DNA of 64,000 nucleotides from positions 55,827 through 119,826 of the forward strand of contig CAZCTW010000006.1 in the NCBI GenBank assembly GCA_964501905.1, read 5' to 3'. This stretch comes from B69-G16 sp964501905 (GTDB lineage Archaea; Thermoproteota; Thermoprotei; Thermofilales; B69-G16). The stretch's first letter is position 1. The number at the start of each line of letters is the position of its first letter. Made by a program: the position numbers and the translations under genes. The notes below the pieces were generated by a model. That model was not told where the DNA came from. It ran no database searches and saw only the letters and a program-made list of their open reading frames with translations. Shown piece by piece: positions 50,940 through 59,437 of the stretch.

Positions 50940-52301
50940 TTACTTTATTATTTGGAACATAGGGTGTATCCCCCTAAGCAGTTCTTGAATGCCGCTGAGG
51001 GGAATGTATAGGAAGGAGGGGCGATATCTCCTCTCATAGATTGCTTCGTAAAGAGCTTTCTCTAAAACCCAAGGCAGAGTAAGATTCCCTAACTCCCTTA
51101 AATCGGCCGCGTCTCCAAGAACACGTTCAGTGATATTATCCAAGTAACTTGCCAGGAAAGTCTCAATTATACTCCTCCTCCACTCGAAAACTTTCTTATT
51201 AGCTATTACTACTTCATGCGCGCGTTCTATACTCGTCTTGAAGTAATTTGGCACAGTGAAGTAGATTAGATAGTCAAAACTCCTCACCATGCACCCCAAA
51301 TCTCTCGCCGGGGGCTCTTTAACCATTAACTCGCGGGGATCCCTACCGGGTTCTCCTTCAAAATCCAATACTACGAAATCGTTAGTTACCGTGTAGAGAA
51401 GCTGCGCTAAATGGTAATCCTGGTGGATTTGCATTTTCGTTAACTTACTGTAGCCATTAAATTTATCGACGAGAGGAATAAGAGAGGATACTTCCAAGCT
51501 TAAGTTTCTCGCTCTTGAGTAGATTCTATTCTTCCACCTCATTATGTCTTCTTTAGAGATAGCCTCCGGTTTAAAAAATGGATCTTTTTCATCTAGGAGA
51601 TTGTTGTGGAATTTAGCGGTAAGCTCTCCTAGTCTTCGAGGAAGATATTCTGATATATCGCATTGTCCCTCTAAGTACCCTATTAAATTTTGGACAAAAG
51701 GCGCGCCTCCATCGCTTAGAAATTCTATATACTTGGTAACTATAGAAAAAGTGCCAAAATCTTTATGTGAAAACTCGGCTAGAAGCTCCGGTACGTTAGG
51801 GAATCTTCTCCAGAGCTTCTTCAGAAAGATGTATTCCCTGTTTATTTTATAGATTTTCCTATAAGATTTAAGAATGTACTTATCTTTCCTCTCAGATACT
51901 ATCTTTACAACGGGATTGGTTGAGCCGGCTATAGGCTCCATGGTAGTTGAAGGACTTAGTCTAGAGTATAGATGGACTCTTAGCTCTGAATTAGGCTCCT
52001 TGGGTAGAATAAAGAAGACTTGATTGTAATAGTCTGGATAGTATTCTGCCTCGCAGATAAAGACATCGTTTGCTTTTCCACAATATTTCGAAGATTTACT
52101 ATTCTCTACTAAGAGGGGTAGGTAGTATAAACTCCTTCTTTCCCGAGTTCTCATCTCCATTACAGTTAGAAATAGATTCTCTCCTAGTTTCAGATGCCAA
52201 CAGAGTTTTACAGAGAAAAGTTCTACATCTTTAAAATCACACCAACGCCTCTCTCTAACCCAACCTCTAACACAGGATATTATATTTTTAAAATTACTCA
52301 C
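50940..52301 (-). CDS. Maltokinase-like kinase (Mak/Pep2 family)
   Basis: 453 residues. The aminoglycoside-phosphotransferase-like fold carries the catalytic loop QIHQDYHLAQLLY and the metal motif VVLDFEGEPGRDPRELM, followed by ARDLGCMVRSFDYL, all characteristic of maltokinases. Bacterial members phosphorylate maltose (often made from trehalose) to maltose-1-phosphate for alpha-glucan synthesis. It overlaps the glycosyltransferase gene by 4 nt. No GlgE or trehalose synthase gene is in this window. Confidence 0.8.
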   Translation of the reverse strand: MSNFKNIISCVRGWVRERRWCDFKDVELFSVKLCWHLKLGENLFLTVMEMRTRERRSLYYLPLLVENSKSSKYCGKANDVFICEAEYYPDYYNQVFFILPKEPNSELRVHLYSRLSPSTTMEPIAGSTNPVVKIVSERKDKYILKSYRKIYKINREYIFLKKLWRRFPNVPELLAEFSHKDFGTFSIVTKYIEFLSDGGAPFVQNLIGYLEGQCDISEYLPRRLGELTAKFHNNLLDEKDPFFKPEAISKEDIMRWKNRIYSRARNLSLEVSSLIPLVDKFNGYSKLTKMQIHQDYHLAQLLYTVTNDFVVLDFEGEPGRDPRELMVKEPPARDLGCMVRSFDYLIYFTVPNYFKTSIERAHEVVIANKKVFEWRRSIIETFLASYLDNITERVLGDAADLRELGNLTLPWVLEKALYEAIYERRYRPSFLYIPLSGIQELLRGIHPMFQIIK

Positions 52302-53458
52302 AGTCTCGCCACTTTCTCGTAAAGTTTTAAAGTTTCTCTCGCTACTTTAGACCACGTAAAGTATTGGAGAACTCTCTTTCTGCCATTCTCTCCCATAACT
52401 TTCCCTATCTCTGGGTTTTTAAGAACATACTCTAACGCATTCGCTAACTCTTTAACATCTCCTGGCCTTACCAGTATTCCTGTTTCGCCATCGACAACTA
52501 GCTCCGGAATTCCTCCGGTTTTAAAGGCGACAACAGGGGTTTCAGTAGCCATAGCTTCTAAATTAACTATACCGAAGGGCTCGTAGATGCTCGGACATAC
52601 GAAAACACTTGCCATAGTATAGAGAGGAATGAGCTCTTCATCCTTTAACATTTTGTTTATCCATACGACATTTCCCACTTCGTTTATAGCCTTCTCAAAT
52701 TCATCTACCACTTTTCTTTCGTCGGGCTTTCCAGTCACTAAAACCAGGCTAGCTTTATCGGAGAGAAGTTTAAATGCTTTCAAAAGGTTGAAAATACCTT
52801 TTTGCTTACTAAGCCTTCCTACGAATAAGATGTAAGGCTTTTTGATATGATATTTCTTCAAAATTTTTTCATCGACTATAGGCCTCCAACGCGTTTCGTC
52901 TATACCGTTGTAGATTACCGCTATTTTATCCTCCTCGATGCCGTAAATCTCTACTAAATCCCTTTTCATAGCTTTGCTCACTGCTATCACTGCATCACAG
53001 GCTTCTAGACCCGTCCGCTCAAGCCAGAGAGATAGGTTGTAAGCCTCCGCCAAGGCTTCCCGTTTCCAAGGTCTCTTAGGCTCAAGGCTATGTACGGTAG
53101 CTATCAGTTTAACGTCATAGAGTTTTTTAGCTATAAAGCCGGCGAGAGACATATACCACGTATGGAAATGGATTATCTCTGCGTCCACCCTATCTGAGTT
53201 AATAGCTAAAGCTAGGCTAAGAGCTTTGAACGCTGGTCTGTATTTTCCATCGACTTTTTCGAGTATATTGTACCAGGGCGGATATCTTTTGACAATTATT
53301 TTATTTTCTTCATGATATTCAATTTCTTTTTTGAGAGATACAGTTCTGACTTCCACGTTTATAAACTTGGCTAAGTGTCTCGCTACATTGTATACATGGA
53401 CTCCGGCGCCGCCATATACGTGAGGCGGGTATTCCAGAGTGAAAATACACACTTTCAT
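52298..53458 (-). CDS. GT4 family glycosyltransferase, glycogen synthase-like
   Basis: 386 residues. The GT-B start MKVCIFTLEYPPHVYGGAGV is that of the GlgA-type GT4 enzymes, and the C-terminal donor site is PSIYEPFGIVNLEAMA (E-x7-E). It probably elongates alpha-glucan from an NDP-glucose. With the maltokinase-like gene it forms a two-gene sugar operon. Confidence 0.87.
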   Translation of the reverse strand: MKVCIFTLEYPPHVYGGAGVHVYNVARHLAKFINVEVRTVSLKKEIEYHEENKIIVKRYPPWYNILEKVDGKYRPAFKALSLALAINSDRVDAEIIHFHTWYMSLAGFIAKKLYDVKLIATVHSLEPKRPWKREALAEAYNLSLWLERTGLEACDAVIAVSKAMKRDLVEIYGIEEDKIAVIYNGIDETRWRPIVDEKILKKYHIKKPYILFVGRLSKQKGIFNLLKAFKLLSDKASLVLVTGKPDERKVVDEFEKAINEVGNVVWINKMLKDEELIPLYTMASVFVCPSIYEPFGIVNLEAMATETPVVAFKTGGIPELVVDGETGILVRPGDVKELANALEYVLKNPEIGKVMGENGRKRVLQYFTWSKVARETLKLYEKVARL

Positions 53459-53767
53459 TAACTACTGCTCCCCGTATAAGCTAACATACTAATTCTTAAT
53501 AAATGCTTAGTGAACCTTGAACTACGTTTACTTTACACCGCATACTAGGCAAGGAGATTATGGCATTCTTAGATAGATGATGTTTACGTATGACACAGAA
53601 TTTTAAGGACAAAGTAGGGGGATTTGAAGATTTCAATCAGCAGGAAAAGCGTTCATGTAGATACTGTAGTGTTTTCTGCTAGCAGACGTAGTGGAACATA
53701 GGAAATCCGTGATAAGGTATGCAAGTCTACATAGATAGCTCCATTGGAGTGGCAATAAAAATAGGTG
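53459..53767. other. Intergenic region with no gene recognised
   Basis: This 309-bp gap lies between the glycosyltransferase start and the CBS gene stop. It must contain the promoter of the sugar operon. A GATGATG stretch at about 53577 was tested as an sRNA box but has no matching D box. Nothing else was seen. Confidence 0.35.
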
Positions 53768-54916
53768 TTAAATTGGATGCATTTTCCTCTTTCTTTTAGC
53801 ATCTCTTTTTCTAACTATAGCCTTTTCGACTTGCTTCTCGAGGATTTTTAGAGCGCCTGTGAGCGCCTGTATGGGATCCCAGCTTTTCTCAGATGCCGAG
53901 AAAACTCCTCTTGCGGTCTCAGCGGACACCTCCACGAAGTATATGTTACGTTCTCCCTTAACTCTCTGTTTCTTCAAAACAATACTTCCCTCAAAAAGGT
54001 CGAGAGTCTTCGCTATTCTATTAAATGTTTTAGAAATTTTAACGTTAGCCAGTCCTACTAGGTGGGGTTGTAGATTTTCAAGACCTTTAAACGATATGGG
54101 TAATGCTATTTCTAAAATTCTAGACGCTACTAGCCTGACGATATCTCCTCTGGTTATTATACCTGCTGGACCTTTTTTGTCTACTACTGGAGTAGAGAAA
54201 AAGCCCTCCTCTACCATTATCTTTCCGGCTCTCGAAAGCGGATCGTCGACCTTAACGTAGAAAACAGGTCTCGACATTATGGATTTTACAGGCCTCGAGA
54301 ATATATACTCGGTTTCTCCGACAACTTCTCCCGCCCTCGCCCTCTTGAGCTTTATGCTATACATCCGCTCCAGTATATCTCTTATACTGATAATTCCAAC
54401 TAGCTTGTTGCCGTCAACTACAGGGAGCTGTCTTATTCCGCGATTTATTAAAAGCTTTCTAGCTTTTCCAATAGATTCATTTGGTGTAATTGTGATTAGG
54501 TTAGTCGACATTACATCTTTTACTTTGAACTCGTCGAGCCATTTAATGTCTAAAGTATATTTCACTATGTCGTATCTAGCAACTATACCTACGAGCTCCT
54601 CTTTATCGTCAAGAACTGGAAGAGCCTCAAACTTGAGCGCTACTAGCATCCTAGCAGCATCCAGTATCGTGTCGTCCGGTTTTAAAGATGCTGCTGGCTC
54701 CGCTATAGACCCAGCTTTAGTATAAGGAGAAAAACCAGTTTCTAATATCCGCAACCTATCGATTAAGCCTATTACCTTCCTACCCCGTAAAACAGGGAGA
54801 ACTGATATATCATAATCCCTCATTATAGAAAGAGCTTTATTGATCGCTTCATCGTGGTTGATGGTGAAAACGTCTTCCACCATTATTTCAGATACGCTTT
54901 TAAGAAAATCTTCCAT
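53768..54916 (-). CDS. CBS-domain protein with an S30AE/HPF-like C-terminal region
   Basis: About 382 residues. Four CBS motifs in two Bateman modules fill residues 1-275 (for example HDEAINKALSIMRDYDISVL and MSRPVFYVKVDDPLSRAGKI). The last ~105 residues do not look like CBS: NVKISKTFNRIAKTLDLFEG, then VEVSAETARGVFSASEKSWD followed by a helix and a Lys/Arg-rich tail. That layout recalls the ribosome-hibernation (HPF, S30AE) fold. If right, the protein would link an adenosine-nucleotide sensor to ribosome inactivation. GTG 54919 precedes the chosen ATG. Confidence 0.8.
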   Translation of the reverse strand: MEDFLKSVSEIMVEDVFTINHDEAINKALSIMRDYDISVLPVLRGRKVIGLIDRLRILETGFSPYTKAGSIAEPAASLKPDDTILDAARMLVALKFEALPVLDDKEELVGIVARYDIVKYTLDIKWLDEFKVKDVMSTNLITITPNESIGKARKLLINRGIRQLPVVDGNKLVGIISIRDILERMYSIKLKRARAGEVVGETEYIFSRPVKSIMSRPVFYVKVDDPLSRAGKIMVEEGFFSTPVVDKKGPAGIITRGDIVRLVASRILEIALPISFKGLENLQPHLVGLANVKISKTFNRIAKTLDLFEGSIVLKKQRVKGERNIYFVEVSAETARGVFSASEKSWDPIQALTGALKILEKQVEKAIVRKRDAKRKRKMHPI

Positions 54917-54969
54917 CACTTATAGAATATCCGCAAGAGACATATATCTTTAATTTAAGTTAAAAACGT

Positions 54970-55827
54970 ATGCCCAGGATAGCTTTAGCGCAAATAAGGA
55001 ATACGCCAGCATCTAAAAAAGAAAATATAAAACGTATAGAAAAAATGCTGTTGAAAGCAGCTAGAGGGGAAAGCGATTTAGTAATTTTTCCAGAGCTTTC
55101 AGTTACAGGGTATCTCCTTAAAGATTTGGTCTATACCTTGGCAGAAGAAATTCCAGGACCTTCTACGGCTAAACTGGAAAGCTTGGCGAGAGATTACGGC
55201 ATTTATATAATCGCTGGGATGCCAGAAAGGAGTAAAGATTATTTAATCTATAACTCCGCCGTGCTTGTGGGCCCTGACGGGCTTTTAGGAGTTTATAGGA
55301 AAAAGCACCTACCGACTTACGGGCTTTTTGAAGAAGGTAGATATTTTAAACCTTGGACAGGAGATATGGAGGTTTTCGAAACTCCCGTGGGAAAAATAGG
55401 CGTGCTTATATGCTTCGACTTATTTTTCCCAGAACTAGCCCGAACGCTAACGGTGAAGGGAGCTCAAATAATAGCTGTTTTATCAGCAGCCCCGGATATC
55501 TCTCGACAATTTTTTGAAACATTTGTCCACGCTAGGGCTTTAGAAAACACTGTTTTCATAGCTTACGTAAATATGGTCGGCTTCTATGACGGAATAGGAT
55601 TTTTCGGAGGGAGCCACGTTAGGGGGCCTTTAGGCCAATTGTTAGCCCGTGCAAAATTATACGAAGAAGATCTCGTAATTGTAGACGTGGATTACAGTGA
55701 AATTGCCCGCGCGAGAGTTGTAAGGCCTATTTTAAAGGATTTAAGAATTGACGACGTAAAGTGCTTATACCAGGCTTTAAGCAAGAAGCTCTTTTTTAGC
55801 GAGCAATCTCATATAAGTGTCTTTTAA
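54970..55827 (+). CDS. Carbon-nitrogen hydrolase (nitrilase superfamily)
   Basis: 285 residues with the Glu-Lys-Cys triad: E in FPELSVTGYLL, K in YRKKHLPTYG, and C in VLICFDLFFPE. The nucleophile context fits amidases such as omega-amidase or N-carbamoylputrescine-type enzymes; the substrate is not certain. A TTTAATTTAAG stretch lies about 20 nt before the ATG, so the mRNA is probably short-leadered. It is convergent with and overlaps the HIT gene by 51 nt. Confidence 0.9.
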   Translation: MPRIALAQIRNTPASKKENIKRIEKMLLKAARGESDLVIFPELSVTGYLLKDLVYTLAEEIPGPSTAKLESLARDYGIYIIAGMPERSKDYLIYNSAVLVGPDGLLGVYRKKHLPTYGLFEEGRYFKPWTGDMEVFETPVGKIGVLICFDLFFPELARTLTVKGAQIIAVLSAAPDISRQFFETFVHARALENTVFIAYVNMVGFYDGIGFFGGSHVRGPLGQLLARAKLYEEDLVIVDVDYSEIARARVVRPILKDLRIDDVKCLYQALSKKLFFSEQSHISVF

Positions 55828-56271
55828 AGCTTCCGGAATAACTTTAGTGTTTGAGATTACGGGCATAAAGTTAGTGTCGCCGTTCCACCTTGGAACTATG
55901 TGAATATGGACGTGGTCTTCTATACCCGCCCCTGCGACTCGTCCGAGATTCATTCCCACGTTAAAACCGTCAGGGTTGAAAACCGCTTTCAGAAGTTTTA
56001 AACATCGATTGACAAGCCCGAAAAGATCTAGCAATTCTTCCTCTGATAAGTCTTCAGTGGATGCTATGTGTCTCTTAGGAGCTACCAGCAAGTGTCCAGT
56101 ATTATAAGGATACAGATTCATCACTACTACGGAAAAGCGCGTTCTGTGTAAAACCAATTTCTCTTCCGGATTTTCAGTAGTAGCCGCGCTACAGAAAATA
56201 CACTCTTCCCTCTTCTTTATAGCTTCATATTCGATATACTTCATCCTCCAGGGTGCCCACAGCAAGTCCAC
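55777..56271 (-). CDS. HIT family protein (diadenosine polyphosphate hydrolase-like)
   Basis: 164 residues. The histidine triad is HVHIHIVPRW near residue 120, with an N-terminal Cys pair (CIFC) and PYNTGHLLVAPKRHIAS, as in Fhit/Ap4A-type HIT proteins that cleave nucleotide phosphate bonds. Confidence 0.92.
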   Translation of the reverse strand: MDLLWAPWRMKYIEYEAIKKREECIFCSAATTENPEEKLVLHRTRFSVVVMNLYPYNTGHLLVAPKRHIASTEDLSEEELLDLFGLVNRCLKLLKAVFNPDGFNVGMNLGRVAGAGIEDHVHIHIVPRWNGDTNFMPVISNTKVIPEALKDTYMRLLAKKELLA

Positions 56272-56330
56272 TTAAATCACCTACTAACATTTACGCGGAA
56301 TCTTAATTAAGGTTGTGTCATAATCTGTAG

Positions 56331-56396
56331 TATGGATGAAGAGGGAGGTGAACACTGACACTTCCGTGGATGATAGGCCCTCAATCAGCTGACAGT
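56331..56396 (+). ncRNA. C/D box guide sRNA
   Basis: A near-ideal C/D arrangement: box C TGGATGA (56333-56339), a 15-nt guide, box D' CTGA (56355-56358), an 8-nt spacer, box C' TGGATGA (56367-56373), a 15-nt guide, and box D CTGA (56389-56392). Both C boxes are identical, both D boxes are perfect, and both guides are the same length. A CTTAATTAA stretch lies about 25 nt upstream, and T-rich runs follow. It lies in the gap between the HIT gene and the XPB-like gene. The target is not assigned. Confidence 0.68.
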
Positions 56397-56462
56397 TTTA
56401 AAAGTAATCTTTAAGTTGTCTTTGTAGAAACATTTATGGAAGCTCCTCGCACGGTTTTGTAG

Positions 56463-58316
56463 ATGCTCGAGGATATAGCGCTTAAGAGGAAAAGATACCT
56501 ATCAGAGAAGGAATTCGAAAACTTTCTAAAACTTGTGAAAAGAATTGCTAAATATGATTCTGCACGCCAAGAGTGGATTTTCTCGCCTGAAAAAGCCAAA
56601 TTTAATATAGCCGACGAAGCCGAGTTGGAAGAGATTCTAAACGCTCTTTCCAAGTACGTAATAGTGACTCCAGAACTTAAAGCTCAGATAGTAAATCGCT
56701 TTAAAAGCCTTGAGAGGAAAATAGTACTCAACGTGGATACGCTTTCGTTCGAAGCCCCTTTAAACAGTAATGCTTTAAGCGAGTTGGAGAGATATGTCGT
56801 GAAAATAGGTGGGAAATACGTTGTTAAAAGCTTGAAATATATTCAATTCGTAGGTGAAGTCCTCAAAAAATATGGATATGAATTAGTTTATGATAAGGAA
56901 AAATTTGAGAAGAATTTAGAAAAGATTTTGATAGCGATTCTCGCTAGAGAAAACTCTATGCTTGTCGTCTACTTCCCCAAGTATATAGACGTTGAAGTTG
57001 TGAAGGCTTTAAGAAAAGCCTGTAGACTACGCTACTATGAGGAAAGAGCTATTCTAGACGAGGAAGGAAACTACGTAAATACTGAGTATGTACCTCGCGA
57101 AATCGATACGTTAAGGGTTTTCTTTAAGGAGCGTAAAGCTATAACCTTTGTAGGCCTGATAGACACAGTAGTAAAAACTCTTCGAGAAAATGGCTATAAA
57201 GTTATTTTACAGATAAAGGAGAAAGAGAACCTAGATTTAAAATTTAAAGCAAACTTTAAGTTAATGCCTCACCAAGAACGCGCTTTTAAGCTGTGGATTA
57301 AGAAGAAACGCGGCACAATAGCCATTTTCACAAGAGGAGGAAAGTCTTTCATAGCTCTTAAAGCTATCCAAGAACTTAGAAAACCAACTTTAATACTCGT
57401 GACTACTAGAGAGCTAGCCGAGACGTGGAGGAGGTACTTAGTAGAGTATCTGGGAATCCCAGAGGCTAAAATCGGCTATCTAGGTGAAGGCAAGAGATTC
57501 TTAATGCCTATAACGATAGCTATCTACAATAGCGCCGTGAAATATCTATCAGATATAAAGGATAAGTTTGAGCTTTTAATTCCAGACGAGGTACACCACG
57601 TTCCAGCAAGAACATTTAAAAATATAGCGCTGTACGTCGATGCATTGTATAGGCTAGGGCTCTCAGCTACCCCTACTAGAAGGGATGGAAACCACGAGCT
57701 TCTCTATGCGGTAATAGGCGATTTATTGCTAACTGTGGACTATGAGGAGCTTATAAGACTTAAAGTGGTAGCTCCTATTGAAGTATATGAAGTTATATTT
57801 GCAATTGGTAAGGAGGATAAAATACGTAAACTGTTGGAAATTTTAGAGAAACATAAGAACGAAAAAGTGTTTATATTCACGCTTTACTTAGAAACCGCTG
57901 AACGAGTTTATAATGAACTATTAAAGAAAGGTTTTAAGGCAGCCTTGATCACCGGAAGGACACCCTCATCTAAGAGAAAACTGGCTTTTAGGCAGTTTTT
58001 GCAAGGGCGGTATAACATAGTCGTATCGACCACCGTCCTCGACGAGGGTATTACGGTTCCCGATGCCGAAGTAGCTATTATATTCGAGAATACGGGAGAA
58101 GCACGGCAATTAATCCAGCGTATAGGGAGAGTGCTCAGCTATAAACCGGGTAAGACAGCGAAAATATACGAAATTGTGGATATAAGAGACCCTCGCGAAA
58201 AGTACACCTATTTTAAGAGGAAATGGGTTAGGAGCTTGTATATGTTTGACGGACTTGAGAAATACGTACTTGAGGAAAAGAAGACACGGGCCTACAAGAA
58301 GCTTCTCGGAGAGTAA
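56463..58316 (+). CDS. XPB/Ssl2-like superfamily 2 helicase
   Basis: 617 residues. An N-terminal ~270-residue extension is followed by helicase domains: LMPHQERAFKLW (Q-region), motif I IFTRGGKSFIAL (K294), motif II LIPDEVHHVP, LGLSATPTRRDG, STTVLDEGITV and motif VI LIQRIGRVLSYKP. It resembles archaeal XPB proteins used in repair or transcription. Motif I is odd: the first Gly of the usual TGSGKT is Arg (R291). No Bax1-type nuclease gene follows. Confidence 0.82.
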   Translation: MLEDIALKRKRYLSEKEFENFLKLVKRIAKYDSARQEWIFSPEKAKFNIADEAELEEILNALSKYVIVTPELKAQIVNRFKSLERKIVLNVDTLSFEAPLNSNALSELERYVVKIGGKYVVKSLKYIQFVGEVLKKYGYELVYDKEKFEKNLEKILIAILARENSMLVVYFPKYIDVEVVKALRKACRLRYYEERAILDEEGNYVNTEYVPREIDTLRVFFKERKAITFVGLIDTVVKTLRENGYKVILQIKEKENLDLKFKANFKLMPHQERAFKLWIKKKRGTIAIFTRGGKSFIALKAIQELRKPTLILVTTRELAETWRRYLVEYLGIPEAKIGYLGEGKRFLMPITIAIYNSAVKYLSDIKDKFELLIPDEVHHVPARTFKNIALYVDALYRLGLSATPTRRDGNHELLYAVIGDLLLTVDYEELIRLKVVAPIEVYEVIFAIGKEDKIRKLLEILEKHKNEKVFIFTLYLETAERVYNELLKKGFKAALITGRTPSSKRKLAFRQFLQGRYNIVVSTTVLDEGITVPDAEVAIIFENTGEARQLIQRIGRVLSYKPGKTAKIYEIVDIRDPREKYTYFKRKWVRSLYMFDGLEKYVLEEKKTRAYKKLLGE

Positions 58317-58321
58317 AATAG

Positions 58322-59437
58322 CTACTCTATCCACTTTTTCTTCGAGATTTTCTCCGGTATATACACTTGAGTTAGGAATTTAAAACCATGTCCCGATAAG
58401 GCCTCGATTTCAACTTTCTCCTTCTTTTTAATAAACAATTTTAGCTGTGATTGCCAGGCTTTAGATTCTTTGAACCAAGGATATCTCATTAGTTCTTTAG
58501 CCCTCTTTATATCTCTATCCGTAGCTTTTATTATATAATTTCTCGGTATTTTATACTCTTCGATATCTGTGACCATAACTCCTATAAACCTAGCTCCGGG
58601 CGTGGCTAATCTTTCACTCTCGTAGCTCAGGCTTATAGACCCACTCTTAAATACTGAATATATGTAGAAGCCATACGAGTCACAGTCCGTTAACACATAT
58701 ACAGGTAGGCCGAACTCCCCCCAGAGTCTTCTAACCATTCTCCTCGTGCTCCTATCGGGTTGACCCTTACCGGTTATCAAGATGCAATTATGCTTTTTCC
58801 AGAATTCCTCTTCGTTTAGCCGCTCAAAGATGGCATCTTTCTCTATCACTAATACATAATCTGCGTCGACTCTTACTATCTCCAATCTATCCGCGTTGGG
58901 CGGAATAGCGTATGCACCGCTACCTAGCCGAGAGAGGTCTATGGTGTAACCTTTCGATCGGACTATTATGTTTCCGACTATTTTCCCTTTAGCGTCGTGC
59001 ATTATGCCCATGTGCTCTCTTAAGAGACCAGTAGCCACTTCTATATCTTGTATAACAGCATTTGACTCATTTTGGCTATTCCAAGTCTCCTCGCTCTGCC
59101 TCCTACCTTTTTCGTCTATGTACTCAATGGTATGTTTGCCTGTGTAATACAAGTCTCTTATCGTCGGGTAGTCTCCCTCTCTTCTAGCTCTTATAATTAT
59201 GGAAAGCATCAGTATAGTCTGCATGAAACGTTTGCTTTCCCCTATGTCAAAGAAATCTCTCCTAGCTTTTTTAGGTCCTAGAACCAGAATTTTCCTATCC
59301 CTATCCCAAATAGTGTTAGCCAACGTCCTAACTGGTATGAATATGTGCGGCTCAACCCCCTTCTCGATCTGCTTGTATACTTTCCTACCTAATGCCTCTA
59401 GTCTTTTAAGCACTTCCTTATCGCTTAACGCTTGCAT
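58322..59437 (-). CDS. top6A: DNA topoisomerase VI subunit A
   Basis: 371 residues, the normal length. The catalytic Tyr lies in IRDLYYTGKHTI, and the Toprim metal motif is LTDCDSYGFYIYS. SYESERLATPGARFIGV is strongly conserved in the family. It cuts both strands as an A2B2 complex with the B subunit encoded upstream, whose 3' end it overlaps by 20 nt. Confidence 0.96.
   Translation of the reverse strand: MQALSDKEVLKRLEALGRKVYKQIEKGVEPHIFIPVRTLANTIWDRDRKILVLGPKKARRDFFDIGESKRFMQTILMLSIIIRARREGDYPTIRDLYYTGKHTIEYIDEKGRRQSEETWNSQNESNAVIQDIEVATGLLREHMGIMHDAKGKIVGNIIVRSKGYTIDLSRLGSGAYAIPPNADRLEIVRVDADYVLVIEKDAIFERLNEEEFWKKHNCILITGKGQPDRSTRRMVRRLWGEFGLPVYVLTDCDSYGFYIYSVFKSGSISLSYESERLATPGARFIGVMVTDIEEYKIPRNYIIKATDRDIKRAKELMRYPWFKESKAWQSQLKLFIKKKEKVEIEALSGHGFKFLTQVYIPEKISKKKWIE

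Noticed and set aside
53570..53620. GATGATG stretch as an sRNA C box
   Set aside because: No CTGA lies at a suitable distance on that strand.
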